Below, one piece after another: positions 22,703 to 31,451 of a stretch of 64,000 nucleotides of DNA; position 1 is the stretch's first letter; each line of letters starts with the position of its first letter. This stretch comes from JANLTP01 sp031363055. Lineage in GTDB: Bacteria; Pseudomonadota; Gammaproteobacteria; Burkholderiales; Burkholderiaceae_E. The position numbers and the translations under genes were made by a program. The stretch lies in assembly GCA_031363055.1 (NCBI GenBank), contig JANLTP010000038.1, positions 1 to 64,000 on the forward strand, read 5' to 3'. The notes below the pieces were generated by a model. The model searched no databases, was not told the DNA's origin, and saw nothing but the letters and a program-made list of their open reading frames with translations.

Positions 22703-23890
22703 TCAGGCTTCGAACGCAAGGCCAACATAATTTTCAGCGACCGCCGTCATCGCGGCCCGTGAACTGACCAGATAGTCTAACTCGGCACGCTGCAACTTCT
22801 GACCGATAGCGCCGGTCTCGGGAAACTTGTGCATGAGACCGGTGAACCACCACGAAAAACGCTCGGCCTTCCAGATGCGGCGCAGACACCGATCGGAATA
22901 GGCGTCGATGCCCGCCTCGCTGTGCTCCTGATAAAACTCGATCAGCGCGCGTGACAAATAGCGGACGTCGGAGGCTGCAAGATTCAGACCCTTGGCGCCG
23001 GTTGGCGGCACGATATGCGCGGCGTCGCCGGCCAGGAACAGCCGACCGAAGCGCATCGGTTCCGCGACAAAACTGCGCAAGGGCGCGATGCTTTTCTCGA
23101 TCGACGGCCCGGTCACCAGCGCTTCGGCGGCCTCGGGGTCGAGGCGGCGGCGCAATTCATCCCAGAAGGCGTCATCGCTCCACTGCTCGAGCTTGTCGTC
23201 GAGCGAACATTGCACGTAGTAACGAGTGCGCGTCAGCGAGCGCATCGAACACAGCGCGAAGCCGCGTTCGTGATTCGAATAAATGAGCTCATGCGACACC
23301 GGCGGCGTGTCGGCCAGAATGCCCAGCCAGCCGAAAGGATAGATCTTCTCGTACTCGGTTATCGCGGCAGGCGGCACGCTGGCTCGGCTGACACCGTGAT
23401 AGCCATCGCAGCCGGCGATGAACTCACAGCTCAGTTCATGCGCGACGCCGTCGAGCTGATAGGTCACGCGCGGTTGTCGGCCTTCAAAATCATGCAACGC
23501 CACGTCCTGAGCGTGATAGATCGTCGCGCGTCCGGCAGCGGCGCGCGCGTCCATCAGGTCGCGCGTGACCTCGGTTTGTCCGTACACCGTGACCCGCTTG
23601 CCACCGGTCAGCTCCTGCAAATTGATGCGATGCCGGGCACCACCGAAACACATCTCGAAGCCATCATGAACCAGGCCCTCGGCACGCAGCCGCGAGTCGA
23701 TGCCCAATTCGGTCAGCAACTCAACGGTGGTTTGCTCGAGTACGCCGGCCCGAATCCGGCCCAGCACATAGTCGCCGCCCTGGCGCTCGACGATGACATT
23801 GTCGATACCGGCCTTATGCAGCAATTGGCCCAGTAACAGGCCTGCCGGCCCCGCGCCAATGATGGCAACCTGGGTTCGGGATCGGATCAA
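22703..23890 (-). CDS. pobA: 4-hydroxybenzoate 3-monooxygenase
   Basis: 395 residues, class A flavoprotein hydroxylase. FAD binding is shown by IIGAGPAGLLLGQLL at the N-terminus, the DG motif around EFIAGCDGYHG near residue 160 and GDAAHIVPPTGAKGLNLA near 285. YSNHERGFALCSMRS is close to the sequence that binds substrate in PobA. It hydroxylates 4-hydroxybenzoate to protocatechuate and so feeds the lig genes that follow on the same strand. A 105-bp gap separates it from boxA. Confidence 0.95.
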   Translation of the reverse strand: MIRSRTQVAIIGAGPAGLLLGQLLHKAGIDNVIVERQGGDYVLGRIRAGVLEQTTVELLTELGIDSRLRAEGLVHDGFEMCFGGARHRINLQELTGGKRVTVYGQTEVTRDLMDARAAAGRATIYHAQDVALHDFEGRQPRVTYQLDGVAHELSCEFIAGCDGYHGVSRASVPPAAITEYEKIYPFGWLGILADTPPVSHELIYSNHERGFALCSMRSLTRTRYYVQCSLDDKLEQWSDDAFWDELRRRLDPEAAEALVTGPSIEKSIAPLRSFVAEPMRFGRLFLAGDAAHIVPPTGAKGLNLAASDVRYLSRALIEFYQEHSEAGIDAYSDRCLRRIWKAERFSWWFTGLMHKFPETGAIGQKLQRAELDYLVSSRAAMTAVAENYVGLAFEA

Positions 23891-23995
23891 TCGGGTCTCC
23901 TCGGAAGGTGATACTCAGGCTTCGGTGATCGGCAGCGTCGAGATCACGTCGATGCCGGGCTGTTTGGAAAGCGCGGCACGACCGAGTCGAAGGCG

Positions 23996-25342
23996 TCAAT
24001 AAGTTTCGAGGTGCAGCCGCCCTTCACGCTTCAACGACTCCGCCAACGGTCCCCAACTCAGACCGCCGTCCTGCGCGATTTCGCGAAGCGCCAGCAACAC
24101 GCCCTCCTCCATGCTCTTCAAACCACATACGTAGATACCGGTATTGCCGTCGGCGAGCAACTCGACCAGATCAATTGCTCGCTCGCGCATGAGGTCCTGC
24201 ACATACCGTTTCGGTTGGCCGACCGCGCGCGAGAACGCCAGGTTGATATCGATGAAGTCTTTCGGCAGTTTTTGCAGCGGTCCGAAGTACGGTAACTCCT
24301 GCTGGGTCCGGGCACCGAAAAACAGCATCAGTTTGCCACCTTCGAACTTGCCGCTTTGGCGCATGCGTCGTCGCCACTCGGTCATGGCGCGCATCGGTGC
24401 GCTGCCGGTACCGGTACAAATCATGATGATGTTCGAGCGCGGGTGATTCGGCATCAGGAATGAAGCGCCGAACGGCCCGATCACCTGGACCTTGTCGCCT
24501 ATCGCCAGGTCGCACAGGTAGTTGGACGCCACGCCCCGCACGGCCTTGCCGCTGTGATCGGCGGTGACCCGCTTGACCGTCAGCGCAAGGTTGTTGTAAC
24601 CCGTGCGCTCACCATTGCGCGGACTGGCTACCGAATACTGCCGGGCGACGTGCGGCCGACCCTTGGCATCGACACCCGGCGCGATGATGCCAATCGACTG
24701 GCCCTCCAGCACCGGAAACGGCAGATTGCCAAAATCGAGAACAATATGATGCGTTTCATTCTCGAAGCCGCTCTGCGTGCAATTCAAATTGCCGACGACG
24801 CTGGCGAGAATCGGTGACTTCGGTCCGTACAGATTGGTGTAGGCGTGGGCAGCAGACCAAGGCGGCAACGTCGCGCCAACATTGGCTGCGTTCAGTATCT
24901 GTTCGCCAGTCTGGGCGTTGGCCAGTTCCCCCGCCGGTTCGCCAGGTTGTGGCTCCAACGCTTCCGCCGCCGACGTCTCGGACAAACCCGCCCCAGGGTC
25001 CGGCGAAAGGGCAGAAAGTAACTCCTGATTCAATTCAGCCGGTAGTTCGGCGGGCAATTCATCCCAACTGAATTGATCTTCGATCGAGTAAGCGCGACTC
25101 GTGATGACGGTTCGCCAATTGTCAATCGAGCCGGTTGGACAGGGTGAGATGCAGGCCATGCAGCCATTGCAGATGTCGGCGCGAACCACGTAGTTGCGAT
25201 CGTCATGGGTGATCGCACCGATCGGGCAAATGGCCTCGCAGGTGTTGCAGCGAATGCATATTTCCGGGTCGATCAAATGTTGCTTGATCAAACCCGGTTT
25301 GGTATTGCTTGCGGTAGCGTTTTCGTTTGGCACGTCGTTCAT
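23996..25342 (-). CDS. boxA: Benzoyl-CoA 2,3-epoxidase reductase subunit
   Basis: 448 residues. The N-terminal ferredoxin domain has two 4Fe-4S groups, CIRCNTCEAICP and CNGCMACISPCP; an Ala/Glu/Pro-rich linker of about 80 residues follows; the C-terminal half is a ferredoxin-NADP reductase-like module (RQYSVASPRNGER for FAD, GTGSAPMRAM and YVCGLKSME for NADPH). BoxA passes electrons from NADPH to the diiron epoxidase BoxB. The stop TGA is followed in the same frame by about 27 codons, ending ISTLPITEA, without resemblance to BoxA; ETY is taken as the true end. It lies 75 bp behind boxB. Confidence 0.95.
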   Translation of the reverse strand: MNDVPNENATASNTKPGLIKQHLIDPEICIRCNTCEAICPIGAITHDDRNYVVRADICNGCMACISPCPTGSIDNWRTVITSRAYSIEDQFSWDELPAELPAELNQELLSALSPDPGAGLSETSAAEALEPQPGEPAGELANAQTGEQILNAANVGATLPPWSAAHAYTNLYGPKSPILASVVGNLNCTQSGFENETHHIVLDFGNLPFPVLEGQSIGIIAPGVDAKGRPHVARQYSVASPRNGERTGYNNLALTVKRVTADHSGKAVRGVASNYLCDLAIGDKVQVIGPFGASFLMPNHPRSNIIMICTGTGSAPMRAMTEWRRRMRQSGKFEGGKLMLFFGARTQQELPYFGPLQKLPKDFIDINLAFSRAVGQPKRYVQDLMRERAIDLVELLADGNTGIYVCGLKSMEEGVLLALREIAQDGGLSWGPLAESLKREGRLHLETY

Positions 25343-25417
25343 GACTCCGACACCGCTGCGGTTGCGTCTACATTGGCCACGGCTTGCGACTCCCTCTACC
25401 GTTCAGTCAAGCGAATT

Positions 25418-26845
25418 TCAATTAAACCGCACGTAGTCGAACTCGACATTCTGACGGTTGATGCCCATCATCGGCGGCGCGATCCAGCCGGCGAATTTAC
25501 CCGGTTCAACCACGCGACCCATCAGTGAGGCGACAAAACCGCGATCGTCCGAAGTTGGCAACCATTGATCCTTGCTGGCATCCCATTCAGATTGACTCAA
25601 GGGGCGCCCGTCCGGCGCCACCTTGACGCCTGCCAAGGCACCAATCTGGCGATTGAAGGCCTTGTGCGGTACTTGCAGACGGAACGGAATACCGGCCTTC
25701 TCGAGCACGCGATTCCAGCGCCCTACGCCGGCAATCGAGTCCTTGATGTAATCGTCGCGCAGCACTTCATTGAGTGCATTGAGCATCGGCACTTCCTTGT
25801 CGACCAACTGACCGTTGACCACTTCGAGGACGCGATAACTCTGTCCTTTCAAAATGTGATCATCGCCACGTTTGGTTTCATCGAAGCGTCCTTTTAATCC
25901 CGAGCTGTAGAAGATCGCCGCGTTACTCGATTGGTCAGCTCCGAACAGATCGATGGTGACGCTGTAATGGAAATTCAGATAACGCTGAATGGTCGGCAAA
26001 TCAATGGCACCGGCGGCGCGCACCTTGCCCACATCGTCGCTCTTGATCTCGTTCATGACTTGCGCCGTACGCTGTAGCACGCGCGAGATGCCGGACTCAC
26101 CGACAAACATATGGTGAGCTTCTTCGGTCAACATGAACCGGGTGGTTCGTGCGAGCGGATCGAAGCTGCTTTCGGCGAGTGCGGCGAGTTGAAACTTGCC
26201 ATCACGATCGGTGAAGTACGTGAACATGAAAAAGCTCAGCCAGTCGGGGGTTTTTTCGTTGAACGCACCCAGAATGCGCGGATTATTTTCATCGCCCGAT
26301 CGACGCTGCAACAGGGCCTCGGCTTCTTCACGGCCATCACGCCCAAAGTGACGTTGCAACAAGTACACCATGGCCCACAAATGGCGACCTTCTTCAACGT
26401 TGATCTGAAACAGGTTACGCAGATCGTACATGGACGGTGCGGTCAGCCCGAGATGGCGCTGTTGTTCAACCGACGCCGGCTCGGTGTCACCCTGAGTCAC
26501 GATGATTCGCCGCAGATTGGCGCGATGCTCACCGGGAACGTCATTCCAGACCTTCTCACCGAGGTGATCACCGAAATGGATCTTGCGTTCGGCGTTACTC
26601 GGGTTCATGAAGATTCCCCAGCGGTAGTCACGCATCTTGACATGGCCGAACTGCGCCCAGCCTTGCGGGTCGACGCTGACGGCGGTTCGCAGATAAACGT
26701 CGTAGTCGGTCGAGCCTTCCGGACCGACATCGTCCCACCACTTGATGAAATTCGGTTGCCACTGCTCGAGCGCGCGCTGCAGCGTACGGTCTTCGCTGAG
26801 GTTGACGTTGTTCGGGATTTTTTCGCTGTAATTGATTCCGGTCAT
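25418..26845 (-). CDS. boxB: Benzoyl-CoA 2,3-epoxidase oxygenase subunit
   Basis: 475 residues, usual length. A ferritin-like diiron monooxygenase; the two EExxH iron-binding helices are NVEEGRHLWAM (near residue 150) and TEEAHHMFVGE (near 240). It converts benzoyl-CoA to its 2,3-epoxide using oxygen and electrons from BoxA in the cytosol. Strongly conserved through the C-terminus (FNRQIGALAGVKV). It is the middle gene of boxC-boxB-boxA. Confidence 0.97.
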   Translation of the reverse strand: MTGINYSEKIPNNVNLSEDRTLQRALEQWQPNFIKWWDDVGPEGSTDYDVYLRTAVSVDPQGWAQFGHVKMRDYRWGIFMNPSNAERKIHFGDHLGEKVWNDVPGEHRANLRRIIVTQGDTEPASVEQQRHLGLTAPSMYDLRNLFQINVEEGRHLWAMVYLLQRHFGRDGREEAEALLQRRSGDENNPRILGAFNEKTPDWLSFFMFTYFTDRDGKFQLAALAESSFDPLARTTRFMLTEEAHHMFVGESGISRVLQRTAQVMNEIKSDDVGKVRAAGAIDLPTIQRYLNFHYSVTIDLFGADQSSNAAIFYSSGLKGRFDETKRGDDHILKGQSYRVLEVVNGQLVDKEVPMLNALNEVLRDDYIKDSIAGVGRWNRVLEKAGIPFRLQVPHKAFNRQIGALAGVKVAPDGRPLSQSEWDASKDQWLPTSDDRGFVASLMGRVVEPGKFAGWIAPPMMGINRQNVEFDYVRFN

Positions 26846-26913
26846 GCTGTGCTTTCCTTGGCGCTACCAACGAGCGCATTAAAGAATTGGACTTTGGTAA
26901 ATCCTGTCGTTGA

Positions 26914-28581
26914 TCAAACTCGATTCAAGTCGAACGAGGCCTTCTCGCCCGAGCCATAAACTTTCAGAGCGCCTTTTTCACCGACCGCATTCGGCCGGTT
27001 GAAGATCCAGTTTTGCCAGGCGGTCAGCCGACCGAAAATCCGGGTCAACATATTTTCCTTGCTGGCAAAGCGCAGATTGGCTTCGAGCCCGGTCAGGGAA
27101 TCCGGCGACATGCTGGCACGCTGCTCGAGCGCAATGCGGATTTCATCCGCCCAATCGATATCATCGAGCGCGGCTGTCACGAGGCCAAGCGTCATCGCTG
27201 CATCGGCATCGAGTGGCTTGCCGATGGCGTCTCGAACGGCCTCCAACGGTGCCAGCTCCTCGTAAAAGCGCCGCGCCAAACGAGATTGATCGTTGACCAT
27301 CGGATAAATGCCGAGGTTCATTTCGCTGGGCGTCAACAACGGCGCGCGATCCGCATCGTCGGGCAGCGCCAACATGTAGGTACGGTCGGCGCAGAACGCA
27401 AGTTCGGCCAAGGTACCTGCAAAACAGGACCCTGGTTCAATCAGCGCAAACAGCGAGCGCGAGGAGACATCCAATCGGGCCAATGTTCGGCGCAACAGAC
27501 CGATGGTTTCACGAACCAGCCAATGATCGCGCAACTCGAGCATGAGCGTATCGGCAGCCAACACGGCGGCAGCATCGCCTTGCGTCTTCAGGATCCAGGT
27601 GCCGACTTCGAGCTCGTTGGTGCGCATGCACAGAATCGCGTCGTCGAGCTCGCGCGCCATCGCAATCGGCCACCAGGTGGCGGCCGCCGCTTCGATGCCG
27701 GCCAGCGTGGTGGGTTGCGCAGCGTCCGGCGCCTTGACCGTAAAAGTGGCGCTGCGTTTTTGGCGATCAATCGCCACTTGGACATACTGATACTCAAGCG
27801 AGTCGGCGCTTTCACGACGTTGCACTGGAGTGAGTAATACCGGCTTGCCATTGCTCGGCCGATGACTGTCCGAAGCCAAAGCACCAGCGCGCTGCTTGAT
27901 GTAACCGGCAAACTGCGCCGGCTTGACGGCGGCATCAACCAAACGCCACTCGACGGCACGCTCGCCGCGCACGCCTTCAACGCTGGTGCAGAAGATGTCG
28001 GCCAGATCGTGCCGAACGTGGCGCTTGTCGGTCACGCGGGTCAGGCCACCGGTGCCGGGCAACACACCCAGTAGCGGCACCTCGGGTAAGGACACCGAGG
28101 ACGATCGATCATCGATCAGCACAATTTCGTCGCAGGCCAAGGCGAGTTCATAACCACCGCCGGCGCAGGCACCGTTGACGGCGGCCAGGAACTTCAGTCC
28201 GGAATATTTTGAGGAGTCTTCGATGCCATTGCGGGTTTCGTTGGTGAACTTGCAGAAGTTCACCTTCCAGGCATGAGTCGAGAGGCCGAGCATGAAGATA
28301 TTGGCGCCCGAGCAAAACACCCGATCTTTCAGGCTGGTGACCACCACCGTGCGGACCGCCGGATGTTCGAAGCGGATTCTATTGAGCGCGTCATGCAATT
28401 CGACATCAACGCCCAGGTCGTAACTGTTCAACTTGAGTTTGTAGCCCGGCAAGATTCCCTGGTCTTCGGCGATATCGATCGACAGCGTGGCGACCTCGGC
28501 CTCAACTTTCAGCTTCCAATGCCGGTAGTGTTCTGGAGTGGTCCGGTAGTCGACCCGTAACGTTGTCTCGGAAACGTTCAT
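26914..28581 (-). CDS. boxC: Benzoyl-CoA-dihydrodiol lyase (2,3-epoxybenzoyl-CoA hydrolase)
   Basis: 555 residues, a double crotonase-fold protein. The first crotonase domain shows the oxyanion-hole segments VFCSGANIFMLG and NGACAGGGYELALACDE; the second begins near residue 300. It hydrolyses 2,3-epoxybenzoyl-CoA and cleaves the ring to 3,4-dehydroadipyl-CoA semialdehyde and formate. It is the first gene of the box operon, about 70 bp before boxB. The 115 bp upstream carry three TGCA motifs, the candidate BoxR operators. The boxD aldehyde dehydrogenase is not in the window. Confidence 0.96.
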   Translation of the reverse strand: MNVSETTLRVDYRTTPEHYRHWKLKVEAEVATLSIDIAEDQGILPGYKLKLNSYDLGVDVELHDALNRIRFEHPAVRTVVVTSLKDRVFCSGANIFMLGLSTHAWKVNFCKFTNETRNGIEDSSKYSGLKFLAAVNGACAGGGYELALACDEIVLIDDRSSSVSLPEVPLLGVLPGTGGLTRVTDKRHVRHDLADIFCTSVEGVRGERAVEWRLVDAAVKPAQFAGYIKQRAGALASDSHRPSNGKPVLLTPVQRRESADSLEYQYVQVAIDRQKRSATFTVKAPDAAQPTTLAGIEAAAATWWPIAMARELDDAILCMRTNELEVGTWILKTQGDAAAVLAADTLMLELRDHWLVRETIGLLRRTLARLDVSSRSLFALIEPGSCFAGTLAELAFCADRTYMLALPDDADRAPLLTPSEMNLGIYPMVNDQSRLARRFYEELAPLEAVRDAIGKPLDADAAMTLGLVTAALDDIDWADEIRIALEQRASMSPDSLTGLEANLRFASKENMLTRIFGRLTAWQNWIFNRPNAVGEKGALKVYGSGEKASFDLNRV

Positions 28582-28604
28582 TCTGACTCCTCACTTTGAT
28601 TACA

Positions 28605-28657
28605 CGCATTATTATGCATAAATTAATCAAAGTCAACAAAATATGCAAAATGCTGCA
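28605..28657 (-). promoter_or_regulatory. Candidate BoxR operators upstream of boxC
   Basis: CGCATTATTATGCA at 28605-28618 (minus strand TGCATAATAATGCG) and TGCAAAATGCTGCA at 28644-28657 both fit TGCA-N6-TGC(A/G). The first agrees at 12 of 14 positions with the site at 29658-29671 upstream of the benzoate-CoA ligase. The region is AT-rich compared with its surroundings and spans the likely boxC promoter. TGCA-containing operators are known for the BzdR/BoxR regulators; the assignment here is inference. Confidence 0.65.
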
Positions 28658-28696
28658 TCTCGCTATCCGCCTGCTATTACGCTGCCGAAAATCCGC

Positions 28697-29620
28697 TCAA
28701 ACAGGCAACTGCAGCGCGGCGCGCACTGACGCTCGAATCTGTTGAAAACTATCGGCCAGGGCCTGGCGGCTGGTGTCCACGGTCAAATCGGCTTTCGAGT
28801 AAAAGGCCGAGCGACCGGCCAGAATCCGACGCAAATCTTCCATTGCCTCCGGGCTGGCTGCCATCGGCCGCAAATCGCCCTGTTGGGTGACCCGACTCAA
28901 ATGTTCTTCTGGTGACGCCTGAATCCAGACGCTGAGGCAGCGCTGCAGCAGCAGATTCAAACTGGCCACATCCGACACCAGACCGCCGGGGGTCGCGATG
29001 ACCGCCTGCGGATGACTTTGCAGCGTTTCTTCAAGCGCACGACGCTCATATCGCCGGTAAGCAGCGCTGCCGTACAAGTCGTGGATTTCTCGAATGGTGC
29101 AACCGGCCACCTTTTCAATCTCGCGCGAAAGCTCCAGAAACGGTACCTCGAGGTCGTCGGCCAACAAGGCACCCAGGGTCGATTTACCGGCGCCGCGAAG
29201 TCCAATCAAGGCGACGCATTGGCTGCGGACTTTTTGCGGCGCTTGTCCCAAGGTCTGGCCGATCGCCAGTCGCGCCCGCTGTAACTCTTCCTCAGAGCGG
29301 CCTGCCAACAGTTCGCGAATCAATAACCACTCTGGCGAACGCGTCGTCACGTCGCCCAGTAACTCGGCCAACGAACAATTCAAGGCCTGAGCCACTTGCT
29401 GCAAGATCAGAATCGACGCATTGCCCGTGCCGTATTCCAGATTGGCAAAATGCCGCTCCGATACTTCAGCGGCTCGGGCGGCCGCCTTGCGCGTCAAACC
29501 GCGACGCGAACGCAACGTGCGCACCCGTTCGCCCAATGCCGCCAGCAGCAGCTCGCGACTCGGATCGCCGTCAGCGGCAGGTAGCGCGATCGCACCGGCG
29601 TCGAAAAGGTCCTGCGACAT
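28697..29620 (-). CDS. boxR: BoxR/BzdR-type benzoyl-CoA-responsive repressor
   Basis: 307 residues from ATG 29620 (GAGGG about 9 bp upstream). The N-terminal part is an XRE-type helix-turn-helix (TLRSRRGLTRKAAARAAEVS); the C-terminal part is a shikimate-kinase-like domain with P-loop VALIGLRGAGKSTLGAL. This fusion is specific for BzdR/BoxR regulators, in which the kinase-like domain binds benzoyl-CoA and relieves repression. It lies between the box operon and the divergent ligase gene, and TGCA-type sites flank both sides. The frame extends upstream of 29620 but without family similarity. A 15-bp tandem duplication lies directly before the start, including its ribosome binding site region. 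Confidence 0.92.
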   Translation of the reverse strand: MSQDLFDAGAIALPAADGDPSRELLLAALGERVRTLRSRRGLTRKAAARAAEVSERHFANLEYGTGNASILILQQVAQALNCSLAELLGDVTTRSPEWLLIRELLAGRSEEELQRARLAIGQTLGQAPQKVRSQCVALIGLRGAGKSTLGALLADDLEVPFLELSREIEKVAGCTIREIHDLYGSAAYRRYERRALEETLQSHPQAVIATPGGLVSDVASLNLLLQRCLSVWIQASPEEHLSRVTQQGDLRPMAASPEAMEDLRRILAGRSAFYSKADLTVDTSRQALADSFQQIRASVRAALQLPV

Positions 29621-29624
29621 AAAA

Positions 29625-29671
29625 TTGCCCTCGCGTTGATTGCTCTCGCGTTGTTGATGCATTATAGTGCG
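29625..29671 (+). promoter_or_regulatory. Divergent boxR/ligase control region: 15-bp repeat and BoxR-type site
   Basis: TTGCCCTCGCGTTGA (29625) and TTGCTCTCGCGTTGT (29640) form a 15-bp tandem duplication. TGCATTATAGTGCG at 29658-29671 fits TGCA-N6-TGCG and overlaps a TATAGT that could serve as a -10 element for the ligase gene. The gap between the two divergent starts is only 91 bp, so one site could control both genes. Confidence 0.6.
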
Positions 29672-29711
29672 TCTCAAACCTGCTGCCCCAAAAAATTCAA
29701 TGGAGACCCGC

Positions 29712-31376
29712 ATGACCGCCACCCAGATCGCCACGCCGGGCAGCCGCTTTAATTTCGCCGACCACCTGATGCAATTGAATTCGGAACGATTGACGAAGAC
29801 CGCCTTTATTGACGATCAAGGTCGACTCAGCTACGGCGAGCTATTCGATCGCGTCCGCAGTCTCGCGCAGGCGCTTTCCGCCAGCGGCCTGCGCCGCGAG
29901 GAGCGGGTGCTGTTGCTCATGAGCGACCAGTGCGAATGGCCGGTCTGCTTCCTGGCTTGTCTGTACGCAGGCATTGTTCCGGTTGCCGTCAATACTTTGA
30001 TGACGGCCAGCGACTATGCCTACATGCTGCAACACAGTCGCGCTCAAGCTGCGCTGGTGTCTGCGCCATTGCTGGCGACACTGCAGGCCGCGATGGCGCA
30101 GGGTGATCATGAAGTTCGCTGCATCATGGTTGCGCAGGGCGAACGCGCCACTTCGCAAAGCGCGCTCGATGCCGCGCAAGGCGCTACCGCATCGCCCGAG
30201 CCAGCGACAACGCCAACAGCGATGTCGCCCAATTCGGCACCGGTCAACATCGTAAGCATGGAGACGATGATCGTGGCCCATCCTCCGGGCACGTCAGCCA
30301 GTTCGACAGTCAGTTCGCAGCCAGCGCCGACTGCGGCTGACGATCCCGCCTTCTGGTTGTATTCCTCCGGCTCAACCGGCCGACCGAAAGGCACCGTGCA
30401 CACGCAGGCCAGTCTGTACTGGACGGCCGAACTTTATGGCAAGGCTGTGCTCGGACTCACCGGCGACGATGTTTGTTTTTCGGCCGCCAAGCTTTTCTTT
30501 GCTTATGGTCTGGGCAATGGCTTGAGCTTTCCGTTATCGGTCGGCGCCACTGTCGTTCTGATGCCCGAGCGACCGACGCCCGCTGCCGTGTTCAAACGCT
30601 GGATCGAGCACCGCCCGACGGTCTTTTTTGGCGCACCGACCGGCTTTGCGGGCATGCTCGCTGCCGCTGATTTACCGTCAAAAAATCAGGTGGCGTTACG
30701 CATGTGTTCGTCGGCCGGCGAAGCGCTACCGGCTGAGCTCGGCAAACGATTCAGCACTCATTTCGGTTGCGACATCATCGACGGCATCGGCTCGACCGAA
30801 ATGTTGCATGTCTTTCTGTCGAATCATCCCGGTGACGTGCGTTACGGCACCACCGGCAAGCCGGTGGCCGGTTATGAACTCGAATTGCGCGGTGACCAGG
30901 GCCAGGTAGTGGCCGATGGCGAGATTGGCGATCTCTACATCAAAGGGCCGAGTGCCGCGCTGTTGTATTGGGGAAATCGCGAGAAGACGCGCGAGACCTT
31001 CCAGGGCACCTGGACCAAGAGCGGTGATAAGTACGTACGCGACAGTGAGGGCTACTACACCTACTCCGGACGCAGTGACGACATGCTCAAAGTCAGCGGC
31101 GTCTATGTCTCACCGTTCGAAGTGGAAGCCACCTTGATGCAACATCCGTCCGTACTTGAAGCGGCCGTCGTCGGCAAGACGGACGCCGACGGACTGACCA
31201 AGACCAAGGCATTTGTGGTGCTCAAAGCCGGCCACAGCACCGATGAAGCTGCGCTGAAGGCATTCGTCAAGGATCGATTGGCACCCTTTAAATACCCGCG
31301 ACAAATCGAGTTCATTGCCGAGTTGCCGAAAACTGCTACCGGAAAAATTCAGCGCTACAAGTTAAGGGAAGTGTGA
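29712..31376 (+). CDS. bclA: Benzoate-CoA ligase
   Basis: 554 residues from ATG 29712, chosen for the GGAGA 5 bp upstream; earlier in-frame starts at 29667 and 29700 are open. ANL superfamily: P-loop YSSGSTGRPKGTVHT near residue 220, the DGIGSTEMLHVF motif, the YSGRSDDMLKVSG hinge and the C-terminal catalytic lysine in PKTATGKIQRYKLRE. It activates benzoate with ATP and CoA and so provides the substrate for BoxABC. Compared with the usual length near 525 there is an extra Ala/Ser/Thr/Pro-rich stretch of about 40 residues before the P-loop (near residues 155-205), probably a flexible loop. It is divergent from boxR. Confidence 0.92.
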   Translation: MTATQIATPGSRFNFADHLMQLNSERLTKTAFIDDQGRLSYGELFDRVRSLAQALSASGLRREERVLLLMSDQCEWPVCFLACLYAGIVPVAVNTLMTASDYAYMLQHSRAQAALVSAPLLATLQAAMAQGDHEVRCIMVAQGERATSQSALDAAQGATASPEPATTPTAMSPNSAPVNIVSMETMIVAHPPGTSASSTVSSQPAPTAADDPAFWLYSSGSTGRPKGTVHTQASLYWTAELYGKAVLGLTGDDVCFSAAKLFFAYGLGNGLSFPLSVGATVVLMPERPTPAAVFKRWIEHRPTVFFGAPTGFAGMLAAADLPSKNQVALRMCSSAGEALPAELGKRFSTHFGCDIIDGIGSTEMLHVFLSNHPGDVRYGTTGKPVAGYELELRGDQGQVVADGEIGDLYIKGPSAALLYWGNREKTRETFQGTWTKSGDKYVRDSEGYYTYSGRSDDMLKVSGVYVSPFEVEATLMQHPSVLEAAVVGKTDADGLTKTKAFVVLKAGHSTDEAALKAFVKDRLAPFKYPRQIEFIAELPKTATGKIQRYKLREV

Positions 31377-31440
31377 ACGGGCGGCACGGACGGCCGGCAC
31401 GAACGGGGAGGCGCGAACCGAAGGCACGAGTGGGAAGCAT
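31375..31440 (+). repeat. Five imperfect 13-14-bp tandem repeats after the benzoate-CoA ligase
   Basis: Units begin at 31375, 31388, 31401, 31415 and 31428 and follow GAACGGGCGGCAC with substitutions and one added base in the third. The array begins at the ligase stop codon and fills most of the gap to the convergent Bug gene. It does not form an obvious hairpin. Confidence 0.75.
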
Positions 31441-31451
31441 CAGCGCGCAGC

